The translations under genes were made by a program, and so were the position numbers. DNA of 64,000 nucleotides, from assembly GCA_963971535.1 (NCBI GenBank), contig OZ020592.1:123152304-123216303 (forward strand), in the 5' to 3' direction. Source of the DNA: Notolepis coatsorum. Its lineage: Eukaryota > Chordata > Actinopteri > Aulopiformes > Paralepididae. Shown here one piece after another: positions 24,279 through 35,573 of the stretch. The notes under the pieces are model-generated. The model made no database searches, had not been told where the DNA came from, and was given only the letters and a program-made list of their open reading frames with translations. Positions within the stretch are counted from its first letter, which is position 1; each line of letters starts with the position of its first letter.

Positions 24279-24856
24279 GGGCCCCGTTCCATGTACCGGG
24301 ATAACCGAGTTAGCCGGATAACTTTAGCTGGATAACTGGGTTAGCCTGACTTTCCGATTTCATGTACCTGGATTTTCCAAATCACCATGACAACATATCC
24401 AAAAGTTTGAGCCTGGTCGAAAGCAGAGTTCAAGTTCAAGTTAGCCTGAACTATCGCCACGCCCCCGCAAAGAAGTGACAGCCCGTTTCCTGAAACTATT
24501 CCCACAGTCTACGATCTGCATTATACCATTCTGAATTACGTTTTTGTGCTCCATTCTTCCAGAGGGGGCTTTTGAAATGTAAAATAGACCCAAAATGCTG
24601 ATATTAAATTCACTTTGTCCTAAATAATGCACGTTATATATACCGTGGCGACGTACACATGATGTGGTTATTTTAATTGTAACTGGGATTAAGATGTCTG
24701 ATGAGATGCGCTGTTTGACGGATTTGAGAAATTGAATGAGCCGTTGACGTCACATGAATGAATGAGGATAAAGAAATAAAACTTCATTCAAAATAAGGGA
24801 TATTCTAAACACGGGTCTCTCGTTCATTAATGTATAAACAATGAATCTATCCCATC

Positions 24857-24930
24857 TGGCACAGTGGCCCAGCGGTAGCGCTCAAGTCTCCCAATCTAGC
24901 GATCCGGGTTCAAATCCCTGTGTTTCCAAT
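24857..24930 (+). other. tRNA-like segment in TIR element copy 1
   Basis: Box A TGGCCCAGCGG and box B GGTTCAAATCC at tRNA spacing with a foldable T-arm. The acceptor stem is poor. Counterpart at 27866-27939. Probably a tRNA-derived relic, not a gene. Confidence 0.5.
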
Positions 24931-25080
24931 ATGATTTTTTTGAATATAATATTAATGATTATACGCCAAAGTAGCCTGGTTTTAAGTTAAAATATTATAA
25001 ATCTACATGCATTGAGGATGTCATTCTTTATATAGCTCTCAACGTGCACCAAATTGAATTATTCCTATATTGCAAAAAGA

Positions 25081-25150
25081 AGGACCCCGGTCTTGAACCC
25101 CGGTCGTCCGTGTGGAAGTCAATAGAACAACCCGTTGGACCACAGTAGAG
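25081..25150 (-). other. Second tRNA-like segment, minus strand
   Basis: On the minus strand, TGGTCCAACGG (box A-like) and GGTTCAAGACC (box B-like) are spaced as in a tRNA. Counterpart at 28090-28160. Acceptor pairing is weak, so function is doubtful. Confidence 0.45.
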
Positions 25151-25642
25151 ATAAGTTAAACATTGACTATACATCAATCAATGGGCAAGAAAGCCGTCTC
25201 GTAATTCTGTATAACAGTTAACTAGTTATTTTCGCTAGCAAGATCTCATTTGATTATTCAATCCAGCAGGCAAGTTTAAAGAAATATAATCTGATTGATT
25301 GAGGTAATGAGGGACTTAGAATTAGCCTATAGATAACGCATTTAACTTGTCGGCGAGGCGATTGAGCCTATTGCAATCTGTCAATAAAGTCTTAAATCAA
25401 TTAATCAATCAATGCCGTTGAGAATCAGGGTCTCTGCCATCGATACGTGCTGGCTTTCCACCTAAAACGGGAGCGCGCATCTAGCCTGACTTGAGCCTGA
25501 CTCTCAAGTCTGGCTTGAGTTAACGAGACTGAATCCTCCTTTGTGAAACAGGAAAATCCCGGCTTTGAACATCGGGTTAACTGAAGCTGGATAATGGACA
25601 TGTTGATCGACTTAGTTGAACCACGTACATGAAACAGGGCCC

Positions 25643-25777
25643 AGCTGTGATCGCCTTGTCTGAGGTACTTCCTAGGTCACTGGTGAAGGTTAAAACTGCA
25701 TTGGGAGCCACACCGATCAGAGCAGTAAGTGTGGTGCGTCCTTTGTAATGACTGTACAGATGGGGTGAAGTCATCAT
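25643..25777 (-). pseudogene. DDE_4-type transposase fragment
   Basis: Minus-strand frame beginning MMTSP and containing YSHYKGRTTLTALIGVAP and STSDKAIT, the pattern around a catalytic segment of PIF/Harbinger and ISL2EU transposases. It starts directly after an intron-acceptor-like sequence shared with the inverted arms (now at 28971 beyond an LTR element) and is cut at 25642 by the TIR element. Deleted relative to the copy at 22895-23395. Confidence 0.6.
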
Positions 25778-26084
25778 GTGTTACGATTAGTCCTACGCTT
25801 CTTTGGCATGATGGACCCAGATGACAGAGTGGAGATTGATGAGACCGGAGACAGAATGTGACGATGAACAGTTTACTTAAAGACAAGGTACATACACGAC
25901 TAACACACAGGTAACATTTAACAATGACCGCGCACAGCAGGGCAGGACAGACAGGACTATATACACAAGACTAATTGACAAGACACAGAGGGTAATTTAC
26001 AAACAAGACACAGGTGTGGTAGACAGAAACAATAGAGCACAGAGTACTGGGAAAACAATAACAAACAACCAGACTAAAACATAA

Positions 26085-27065
26085 TTACAAACCACAGACA
26101 GGGGAACACAAGACTAACAAAGTGGAGACAACAGATAATAAACACAACAAACACAACTGACAATAAATAACAATAAGTTGGTGTGTGAGCTGATGCCAGA
26201 TTGGCATCAGCCCACCGGGTGGAAATGTAGACTGAGGGTTATTGTTAATGGGAGGTACTTGTGATGAATATGACTGTCTGAGTCCTGGTCCCACAGGGCC
26301 AGGACCGGAGGAAGTGTTACAGTACCCCGCCCTCGAAGGTCGACTCCCAGGCGACCCAACAGGCCCCCCGGGAACGGGGAGGGTGGGGGGGACGGAAGCC
26401 GCATCGGCGAAAAGAGGGGGGGGGAGGATGGGGGTTCGAGGGACGGGGCCTGCGGGAACAGGAACGGGGGGAGGGGGCTGACGAGGAGGGCTGGAGCAGG
26501 GAAGGATGGGAGGAGGAGACGACGGCTCCGGAGCGCGACCTGGGGCTGGGGTCTCCACGGTGGCGAGACCCCCCGCCGAACCCCGAACCGGAGGCTCCCT
26601 GGCGACAGGACGCGGTGCAGGACCCCCAACCGGGGTCCCTCCGGCAGCGGAATCCGATGTCTTCCTCCAGGTCTGCCATGGTGGTGGCTCGTCTTCTGAA
26701 ACCTCCCAGGGCGGAGGAGACCTCGACCAGACCGGCGAGGAAGACCTGCGGTCCTGGGAACCCCTTCCCCTGGGGCTGTGGTGTCGGGATCCGCGCCCCG
26801 TCCCCGACGCTCCCCTGCGGACCAGGCGACTCCCCACCCAGGGATCCAGCACCGGGGTGGCCGCGGCGCAAGCACCCGATGTCATCGGCGCCGCTGGCCC
26901 AGCCACTACGTCCCATGGTGCCAGACCCAGAGCGGTCGCCTGGTCGGCACACAGGACGGAAGCGCCCAGGATCCCGAGCGCGAAGCTGGCTCCGTCTCTT
27001 CTCTCTGCCGGGTCCAAGTTCGGCGCGGTCATTCTGTTACGATTAGTCCTACGCTTCTTTGGCAT
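26085..27065 (-). CDS. Proline-rich gag-like ORF of the pol-less element
   Basis: 326-residue open frame. The first 12 residues lie in the LTR, so the likely functional start is the internal MTAPNLDPAE (about 27031), which resembles the opening of fish Gypsy gag proteins. The middle is Pro/Arg/Ser-rich and low-complexity (RGSRHHSPRGRGSQDRRSSS; PPPVPVPAGPVP). The last third reads into the 3' LTR (LGLRQSY.. onward). No zinc knuckle or catalytic motif. It could encode a rudimentary gag or be non-coding sequence with a long open frame because of high GC. Confidence 0.45.
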   Translation of the reverse strand: MPKKRRTNRNRMTAPNLDPAERRDGASFALGILGASVLCADQATALGLAPWDVVAGPAAPMTSGACAAATPVLDPWVGSRLVRRGASGTGRGSRHHSPRGRGSQDRRSSSPVWSRSPPPWEVSEDEPPPWQTWRKTSDSAAGGTPVGGPAPRPVAREPPVRGSAGGLATVETPAPGRAPEPSSPPPILPCSSPPRQPPPPVPVPAGPVPRTPILPPPLFADAASVPPTLPVPGGPVGSPGSRPSRAGYCNTSSGPGPVGPGLRQSYSSQVPPINNNPQSTFPPGGLMPIWHQLTHQLIVIYCQLCLLCLLSVVSTLLVLCSPVCGL

Positions 27066-27268
27066 GATGGACCCAGATGACAGAGTGGAGATTGATGAGA
27101 CCGGAGACAGAATGTGACGATGAACAGTTTACTTAAAGACAAGGTACATACACGACTAACACACAGGTAACATTTAACAATGACCGCGCACAGCAGGGCA
27201 GGACAGACAGGACTATATACACAAGACTAATTGACAAGACACAGAGGGTAATTTACAAACAAGACACA

Positions 27269-28652
27269 GGGCCCCGTTTCATGTACCGGGATAACCGAGT
27301 TAGCCGGATAACTTTAGCTGGATAACTGGGTTAGCCTGACTTTCCGATTTCATGTACCTGGATTTTCCAAATCACCATGACAACATATCCAAAAGTTTGA
27401 GCCTGGTCGAAAGCAGAGTTCAAGTTCAAGTTAGCCTGAACTATCGCCACGCCCCCGCAAAGAAGTGACAGCCCGTTTCCTGAAACTATTCCCACAGTCT
27501 ACGATCTGCATTATACCATTCTGAATTACGTTTTTGTGCTCCATTCTTCCAGAGGGGGCTTTTGAAATGTAAAATAGACCCAAAATGCTGATATTAAATT
27601 CACTTTGTCCTAAATAATGCACGTTATATATACCGTGGCGACGGTGGCGCTCGCTCGTGCGATGTACACATGATGTGGTTATTTTAATTGTAACTGGGAT
27701 TAAGATGTCTGATGAGATGCGCTGTTTGACGGATTTGAGAAATTGAATGAGCCGTTGACGTCACATTAATGAATGAGGATAAAGAGATAAACTTCATTCA
27801 AAACAAAGGATATTCTAAACACGGGTCTCTCGTTCATTAATGTATAAACAATGAATTTATCCCATCTGGCCCAGTGGCCCAGCGGTAGTGCTCAAGCCTC
27901 CCAATCCACCGACCGGGGTTCAAATCCCCGTGTTTCCAATATTATTTTTTTGAATATAATATTAATGATTATACGCCAAAGTAGCCTGGTTTTAAGTTAA
28001 AATATTATAAATCTACATGCATTGAGGATGTCATTCTTTATATAGCTCTCAACGTGCACCAAATTGAATTATTCCTATATTGCAAAAAGAAGGACCCCGG
28101 TCTTGAACCCGGGTCGTCCGTGTGGAAGTCAAAAGAACAACCCGTTGGACCACATTGGAGATAAGTTAAATATTGACTATACATCAATCAATGGGCAAGA
28201 AAGCCGTCTCGTAATTCTGTATAACAGTTAACTAGTTATTTTCGCTAGCAAGATCTCATTTGATTATTCAATCCAGCAGGCAAGTTTAAAGAAATATAAT
28301 CTGATTGATTGAGGTAATGAGGGACTTAGAATTAGCCTATAGATAACGCATTTAACTTGTCGGCGAGGCGATTGAGCCTATTGCAATCTGTCAATAAAGT
28401 CTTAAATCAATTAATCAATCAATGCCGTTGAGAATCAGGGTCTCTGCCATCGATACGTGCTGGCTTTCCACCTAAAACGGGAGCGCGCATCTAGCCTGAC
28501 TTGAGCCTGACTCTCAAGTCTGGCTTGAGTTAACGAGACTGAATCCTCCTTTGTGAAACAGGAAAATCCCGGCTTTGAACATCGGGTTAACTGAAGCTGG
28601 ATAATGGACATGTTGATCGACTTAGTTGAACCACGTACATGAAACAGGGCCC
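27269..28652. mobile_element. 1.38-kb TIR element (GGGCCC ends), copy 2
   Basis: Near-identical to 24279-25642 with an extra ~20-bp GGTGGCGCTCGCTCGTGCGA at 27646. It is inserted in the 5' LTR of the pol-less element. The LTR with the insert is 1387 bp longer than its partner while the element is 1384 bp, which leaves 3 bp for a target duplication, compatible with PIF/Harbinger. Contains the two tRNA-like segments (27866-27939; 28090-28160). Confidence 0.82.
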
Positions 28653-28964
28653 TGGGGTGTGGTAGACAGAAACAATAGAGCACAGAGTACTGGGAAAACA
28701 ATAACAAACAACCAGACTAAAACATAATTACAAACCACAGACAGGGGAACACAAGACTAACAAAGTGGAGACAACAGATAATAAACACAACAAACACAAC
28801 TGACAATAAATAACAATAAGTTGGTGTGTGAGCTGATGCCAGATTGGCATCAGCCCACCGGGTGGAAATGTAGACTGAGGGTTATTGTTAATGGGAGGTA
28901 CTTGTGATGAATATGACTGTCTGAGTCCTGGTCCCACAGGGCCAGGACCGGAGGAAGTGTTACA

Positions 28965-29214
28965 ATCATGCCTGCAAAAAGAAAATACATTGTAAACTGA
29001 AGCACAATCTCAGGAGGCTCATACAGAACCAAGTGTTTCACTGTAATGTACTGTACGCGTACCTTATGTGACAAATAAAACAAAACCTTAATTCATTATA
29101 TTGTTTAAAATATATAAATCAGTACTACTGAGTAATAATGCTAATCAGATCATATGTATGTACAGAGTTGTAGTATTATTATGTACATTGATGCAGCAGG
29201 TATAAAGACACTAT
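28965..29214 (-). repeat. Third copy of the inverted-arm sequence, internally deleted
   Basis: Same sequence as 32400-32780 (CATGCCTGCAAAAAGAAAAT..GTATAAAGACACTAT), lacking ~115 bp between TGTAAACTG and AAGCACAATCTC. It continues in minus-strand sense into the transposase fragment at 25777 once the LTR element is removed. Confidence 0.75.
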
Positions 29215-29686
29215 TGAAGGAGAATGGGCTTCTAAAGGAAAAGCAGACGAGGCTGGTCTTTAATTATTATCAAATAGAAGTTTATTCAACTTAAAGCATT
29301 GGTTTAAGAGTACAGAATTGATTTAGAACAGAAGTAATACAGAACAGGGGTAATACAGAACCAAATTGATATGAAACCCGGCGCCGGTCAGAAAAGGAGG
29401 AAGAAAAAGAAGAGAGCGGTCCCTCCCCTTACACTGACACTTATAGACATTCTAGAACTCCTCCCCCCTACATCATACGATCTCATCTATTCTGACCCAA
29501 AACCGGGATGTCATCATGTCCCCCCCCCGTCCTGGTAAAGATCAATACATCCCACAGAGGTCTGTCAATATACCACCAGAGATCTGTTAATATATTACAG
29601 AGCTCCGTGGTAGAGTGCAGATCGATAGCAATGATGATTCATAATCAGTTCATAATTCATACAGAAACTATACATTTTCCACTACA
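29215..29686 (-). repeat. Retrovirus-like LTR, minus strand
   Basis: 472 bp with TG..CA ends. In minus-strand sense: TGTAGTGGAAAATG start, TATAAGTG promoter-like box (~29439), GAATAAACTTC polyadenylation signal (~29288), CTCCTTCA end. It is immediately preceded by AACAGGGGGAA, a classic polypurine tract (29687-29697), which marks it as a 3' LTR. No intact coding partner is seen upstream. Confidence 0.72.
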
Positions 29687-29697
29687 TTCCCCCTGTT

Positions 29698-31199
29698 GGG
29701 GCTGCCACCAGTCCCACCTATAGACAACTAAGAAAATGTAAACGTAAGTAATTTGAGTAAAAGTTAAAAATTTAAATTACAATTTTAAATAAATTATAAT
29801 AATAATAAATTAAAATGTTAAATTAAATAATTTTGACCCCAACTAAGAACTTCCTGGAATAGAGTATTATCCTAAAAAAGAAAGAAAATAAATACATAGC
29901 ATAACCTCACTACCATCCTACTTCCACATTTCCATCTTGATCTTGCTCCCGCCATCTTTTATGACCTATAGCCATAAACACTCTGTCCCACCAAGGATCT
30001 GTCCCTGGTGGGCTCATAGACACTTACTGAATCTTTCTACACTTCCAGCAGTCTGCTGAAACACTTTCCTTTACCGACTTTGCTCCTCCCCTCACTTACC
30101 GTGCACCGAGACATACGTTGTTGATTGAGAGTGAATATCACCGCTTCAGATTAATTCACAGACCCACCAATATGTGCATGTCCGTATCAAGAACGAATGT
30201 CTCAGAACCTACAATTATGTTAAGAAACGTCCCGTTTCATCACATTTATTATATAGATTATTATATATCTATAGGAGAAAAAAAATTTAAACTCTGTGTG
30301 AGAAGGGTAAAACTCAACTCATTGTAATCTTGTCGGTAATTCCCACTTTCAATCCACTCTGATTACCTATGGTGTATGACTGAATACATTTCCTGAGTCT
30401 AACCATGGTTCAGCCAACATTCAATACACTGGGTTATGCCAAAAGAAAAAAGGGTCATAGAAACATAGTTATCTTATATGAATGCAACGACAACAACCGT
30501 GAACACATTATAATCGCCTGATTATAACATTTAACACTTTTTATTAATGTCCCACTCTGTCTCTCGTCCAGTCCTCCGTCCACGACTCAGCCTGCCATCT
30601 TCTTGCCATGCGCTTTCCTGATGCCCCCCATCCCAGTACCAACCAGGCTTGAATCCTGCCTAGCTTCTGAGATAGGATGAGACCGGGCGTGTCCAGGTTG
30701 TTATGGCCGTAAGCCAGTCCTCTGTAAGCAAGAAAAGTCTGTTGGGATCTTCATCCATCAGCTCCGGGAACCCCCTGCGACGTCCACTGTCCTTCCAGCA
30801 CATCTCAGCATGGCCCAATGCAACCTCCAAGAGGAAAGTTCAATTCAATTAGAATTTCCCACAATATCTAAATTTGGTTCTTAACCAACACCATGACAGA
30901 CAACATTTGACCAGCATCTTCCCCCATTTACTATACCAATACAAACAGTAGTTTTATCAAACCCCCCAAATGTAGTGCTTTGTCCATATGCCCAGACTAT
31001 TGTCCTAATGACTTACCCATGGCACTAAGACCTCTGGATGTATAACTAATAGCTCCTGGACTAAAACTCTTCAAATTGTATATTCCCCGGAACCCATCCA
31101 AAATACATGAATTTCACAACGGGCAGATAATGTATATGCAGGAATTCGTGGATACTGCCAGTGGAGGCTTTACATATATTATGCACACATTGGATGTAA
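29698..31199. other. Degenerate interior, retroelement debris
   Basis: AT-rich sequence without a sizeable ORF. The only recognisable item is the 5S-like segment at 30612-30715. A second GGGGCCCCAACAGGGGGAATG-type phrase (minus strand, ~31857) echoes the polypurine tract at 29687, suggesting leftovers of the same LTR family. Confidence 0.4.
30612..30715 (-). pseudogene. 5S rRNA-like sequence (5S pseudogene or 5S-derived SINE)
   Basis: On the minus strand it reads GCTTACGGCCATAACAACCT, then CACGCCCGGTCTCATCC and AGAAGCTAGGCAGG, then GCCTGGTTGGTACTGGGATG, following vertebrate 5S rRNA through box A, the intermediate element and box C. The 3' end departs from 5S after ~95 nt. Multiple substitutions rule out a functional gene; an SINE3-type 5S-derived retroposon is the natural alternative. 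Confidence 0.75.
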
Positions 31200-31530
31200 T
31201 TTCCTTCATATTGCCCCCACAGTACCTGCTAACATCTGCCCACTTCCCCATACTGACTCCATCATATTCCTATATCAGAGCTGTCATGACCATCCTTATC
31301 AGTCCTCAGACTGGAGTACCACAAGGCTGTGTCTTCTGCTCCTCGTGTACACTAATGACTTAATTAGTCACCAGGACTATTGCAAAATGATCAATTTGTG
31401 GATAATGTGGCCCTGATTGGCCCTCTTTTCGAGGACTAAGACTAGTTATAGAGCTGTAATTGACCACCTTTTAACTGATGCTTCTGAAAACTCATCGATT
31501 TCTAATACCAAAAATATGGTCATTTCATCC
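31200..31530 (+). pseudogene. LINE reverse-transcriptase fragment
   Basis: Contains the RT motif TGVPQGCV (~31313) followed after a frameshift by a YTNDLISHQDYCKM-like segment and a FVDNVAL at the position of the catalytic FADD, where the second Asp is Asn. 5' and 3' ends are not resolved. CR1/Rex1-type LINE is the best guess. Confidence 0.65.
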
Positions 31531-32356
31531 TTGCATCATAGTGCCATTGAAGATCATGCAGTATCACATTTTATGACATCATATTTATTAGGCATATGTC
31601 TTGTTTGCCTTTACTGGTTTGTTCATATCTAGGCTTTTGTTGCTCTTTTGTGCAAAATAACTCCCCTCGAGGAACAAATACATTTACATCTCATCATTTA
31701 CATACATAGTGATATGTGCATGTGGTGAACATGCTAGCAAAGTTGCCCTAAATGGGTTGGCACAGGTGTTATTGCATTGCACTTAGCTTCAAGGTGCTGG
31801 CCTTCGTGTCAACGGCAGACGACTCGAACTTCCGTCCATCTCATTCCCCCTGTTGGGGCCCCTCAGAACCTCCACAGTCTCTGTCTCCTCCCTTCTGCTT
31901 GTCCTGCTCCATCTTCCTGACAGGCTGACACAGAACAAATATGCTTATACCATTGGCTTACACCCCACAGGGTAATCTTGTTGACCAATAACTCTTATAA
32001 CAACAACTGCCCTTGTCTCTGTCTTGAAACGTCCGTTGGCGCTCCAGGCGATGCTGAGTCGTGGTTCCTGTGGCCTGGACTGTCGTCAGAGCAGGTTGCA
32101 TCACTGGCCTCCATACCTTTTATGTCACTCACTCCTTCAAAAGGTTGACAGAATGACAGTCATTAAAAATCAATCAAGACTCAAGAGGTTTTGTCCTAGT
32201 GACTCATTCTGGGCTCGCTTTGCAATTGCTCATGCAAAAGTCATTTGCAGCGCGGACCTTAAGCTGCGATGCTGTGTTAAATTAGCGTTTTTGTTAGTTT
32301 GCTGGAATATCTTACAGCAAGTAGTAAGCATTTTAGTAAGCATTTACAGGTTAGTT
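31531..32356. other. Unrecognised filler between LINE fragment and right arm
   Basis: No ORF with a recognisable domain and no clear terminus. Confidence 0.35.
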
Positions 32357-32959
32357 TCTTTGCCATTGGGAAAATGCCACCCACAGACCCGTGAGTTACA
32401 GTTTGGGGTGAAGTCATGCCTGCAAAAAGAAAATAAATTGTAAACTGTGATATGAAGAAACAAACAAATAGATTTCTGTCTACTAGAAGCTAAACATGTG
32501 ATTGCTTTAAAATGGAAGGAGATTCAGAGACCTGACTCAGGTCATTGGATCAAAGAGATGTCTAACTTCTAGAAAGCACAATCTCAGGAGGCTCATACAG
32601 AACCAAGTGTTTCACTGTAATGTACGCGTACCTTATGTGACAAATAAAACAAAACCTTAATTCATTACATTGTTTAAAATATATAAATCAGTAATACTGA
32701 GTAATAATGCTAATCAGATCATATGTATGTACAGAGTTGTAGTATTATTATGTACATTGATGCAGCAGGTATAAAGACACTATGGTAGTCATACTGGCCA
32801 GCAGCGTAACTAGTAAGAGTAGTATCTACTAGATAGCGTAGTATCTACAGATATGTAAAAGGATTATATTGCAGTTATATGTACAAACACATGTGGATAT
32901 ATACAGTAGGCTACATTAAGAATAAATATAATTAGGGTATAGGTAATTCACACCACGAC
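32357..32959 (-). repeat. Right inverted arm, inner part
   Basis: Reverse complement of 22340-22966, including the intron-acceptor-like CTGCAAAAAGAAAATAAA and the adjoining start of the transposase exon. Interrupted at 32960 by hAT copy 2. Confidence 0.85.
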
Positions 32960-33299
32960 CAGGGCCGCCTGGGAGAAATGCGAGGCCCTGTGCGAGATTT
33001 AACGCGAGGCCCCCCCCCCCCCCTATTTGTGCAAAAATACAATACACAAATAGAATAGATTGTGGAAGTTAATAAATGAGACGAGCAGAAGAGTATGGAG
33101 TCTGCACTTTACTTCAAAACAATTCAACCTGAACAAAGGTACACCAGACACCTCCATCTAGTGCTGCAAGATAATAAAAGAGATGATAAAAAGTAAAGAT
33201 AAAATACAATACAATGCTAAGCTTACAAATGAAAAGGTAATGGGTCCTATGTACACTACTATAGAATATACAGTTATACTAAGGAGTCCATACCACAAA

Positions 33300-33336
<37 letters not shown>

Positions 33337-33612
33337 ATACAGTCAACATATTCTTAAATAATAGCGCTGCCCGAGGCGGGGCATGATACAGTCAACATAT
33401 AGCAAAAGAGAGAGCGAGAGAGAGCTCCCGTTCTACAGTCAATATACAGTGTACAGAGAGAGAGAGAGAGAGACACATTGGAAAGAAATTGAAATGCAAT
33501 TTGGCCCTAAACAGAGAGTACACAGTGGCAGAATACCTGAGCACTGTGACTGAAGATCCTTGAGCACAGCCTAGCCATCGAGAAAGGCCGCCATAGGCAG
33601 ACTGTGTGTGTT

Positions 33613-33643
<31 letters not shown>

Positions 33644-33728
33644 ACATGTGTGTTTGTCATGTGTGTGTGTGTTAGAGAGAGACTAGAGCATGTATGAGAG
33701 ATTCAAAAGGACAAAGATCAACACTTAA

Positions 33729-33805
<77 letters not shown>

Positions 33806-35565
33806 ATTGGAAAGAAATTGAAATGCTATTTGGCCCTAAACAGAGAGTACACAGTGGCAGAATACCTGAGCACTGTGACTGAAGATCCTTGCGCACAGCC
33901 TAGCCATCGAGAAAGGCCGCCATAGGCAGACTGTGTGTGTTAGAAAGAGAGAGGGAGAGAGAGAGAGAGAACATGTGTGTTTGTCATGTGTGTGTGTGTT
34001 AGAGAGAGACTAGAGCATGTATGAGAGATCCAAAAAGACAAAGATCAACACTTAAATCCAACAAGAAGAGGGTCTATACCAGAGAAACCAAAGCAGCAAG
34101 GAGCCAATGGCCGACATCAGCTAAATAGGCTAGCCAGGTACTGTGACACCAGGCCACACACAGCTTTGGCCAACGGCCCAACGCTACACAAACGACCATT
34201 CACACACAGCACATGTCGTATCTCCAAATGTTGTGAAGTAGCATATGTTTTGCCTGGAAAAAAACATCGTTATTAACAAAACATTCGGGAGGGGAAGGAA
34301 GGAAGAGTGGGGTAATGTCATGACATCTTACCTGCACGAGGAACGCAGGGCGAAAGGCCGCAACACAGGTCTCCACGTTGACGAAAGGCCTCTTGCTGTC
34401 GGGACAAATAAGCTATGGCCAGAGCCTTGTCATGGTGCAGGCCCGACTACATCTTCTGTCAAAGATGATGTCGTAGTCAGAGTGCCAGGGCCTGCTATTC
34501 TCAAGGCTAACTGATAGCATAAAACGAACGTTCCCAGCTGACGCTAAACAGCTAACTGGCTAACAGTTAGCTCAATCAGGCACCTGGCTGTATGTAGCCG
34601 CATAGCTTGCTTCTGCGTTCTGCAAGCTATGCGGCTACATACAGCCAGGTGCTCTCACCAGGCACACACCGTTAGCTACTAGTAGTACTATATTAGCTAG
34701 TCGACCAGTTTGGCTCCAGAGAGAGAGAAAGAGAGATAGGTCAGGTCCACGGCGGGTATATAATCATAGATTGACTCACCATAACGCAGTATCAACGCGG
34801 CGCCAATGGTAAAGTTCGGAAGGAGACTTTCTCGGCCCGCGGTGTAATTTCTTCTTCTTCTTCTTCGAGTACTTTCCGGCAGACTGGACACCTTTCGGCG
34901 TATTGCTGCCTAACAGATTTATCTGCTCACAAGTTCTCTTCTCCTTCTTTTGAAAAGACATCCACTCGCCTCGCCTCGCTCCTCTGAATAGGTTAGCTAA
35001 CGCTAGTTAGCCTTTAGCTAAGCTAGCTACTAGCCGACATCATCATGGCTATACCATGACAAGGCTCCGGCCATTTGTCCTGCTAGCGAGAGGCCTTTCG
35101 TCAACGTTCCTTGGTGACCGACCGACTGATAATGACCGACCTCTTTCTTCGTCTTGGCTGGCATAACTAAGCATAATAGTCAAAAGCTGCACGCGCGAAA
35201 TAGTCAAACGCAGCTGACTCACGCCGGCGTACTACACATGATGTAAGTAAAACCACTCCCTTCGTTGAAACCAATAGTATATCTGCTGCAGAACCCCAGA
35301 GGCTGAGCTCCAATAGTGAGTATGTCTGCAGGACTGCAGACCCAGGAACAAGTCAGACACATTCTACAAACGTGTCTAATGTGAAATATATAAGCATATA
35401 AGCAAAACTAGATTTTAGGTCTGTGATGAAAAAGGGCCTCGCGGGAAGGGGGGCCTCGCAAAAAATAAACAATAAATATTTTTTTTTATTTTTATTTTGC
35501 GAGGCCCCCCTTCCCGCGAGGCCCTGTGCGACCGCACTGCTTGCACACCCCCTGAGGCGGCCCTG
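32960..35565. mobile_element. hAT element, TIR CAGGGCCGCC, copy 2 (inverted)
   Basis: 2606 bp, perfect 8-bp target duplication ACCACGAC (32952-32959 and 35566-35573). In reverse complement it is collinear with 15911-18530 but keeps a ~270-bp block (33029-33300) missing there and differs in microsatellite lengths: (AG)n at 33617-33643, 33736-33802, 33946-33970. Also shows a palindromic TGTAGCCGCATAGCTTG..CAAGCTATGCGGCTACATAC at 34596-34640. Confidence 0.92.
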
Positions 35566-35573
35566 ACCACGAC

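Larger units (their letters stand above)
24279..25642. mobile_element. 1.36-kb TIR element (GGGCCC ends), copy 1
   Basis: Ends GGGCCCCGTTCCATGTACC and GTACATGAAACAGGGCCC are inverted repeats; subterminal GGATAAC and AGCCTGACT repeats follow. The copy at 27269-28652 is nearly identical. It interrupts the transposase remnant of 25643-25777. No transposase of its own. It carries two tRNA-like segments pointing at each other and a (ATCA)n LINE-like tail (25372-25416). Confidence 0.82.
25779..28964 (-). mobile_element. Pol-less LTR retrotransposon with identical LTRs
   Basis: LTRs of 543 bp (25779-26321, and 27035-28964 once a TIR element is removed) begin TGTTACGATTAGTC and end GAAGTGTTACA on the plus strand; I find no difference between them. 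Flanking ATCATG occurs at 25773-25778 and 28965-28970. The interior is only 713 bp. In minus-strand sense it starts just after the LTR with a gag-like MTAPNLDPAERRD and ends with a GAGGGCGGGGTAC polypurine-type sequence. No protease, RT or integrase: a TRIM-like, trans-mobilised element. Confidence 0.88.

Noticed and set aside
24857..24930. Functional tRNA gene
   Set aside because: Boxes A and B are present but the acceptor stem does not pair and the segment is inside a transposon copy.
26506..27117. 203-residue plus-strand ORF in the pol-less LTR element
   Set aside because: High-GC antisense frame; LTR polarity and polypurine tract place the sense strand on minus.
30612..30715. Functional 5S rRNA gene
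   Set aside because: Too many substitutions and the last ~25 nt do not follow 5S; no terminator T-run at the right place.
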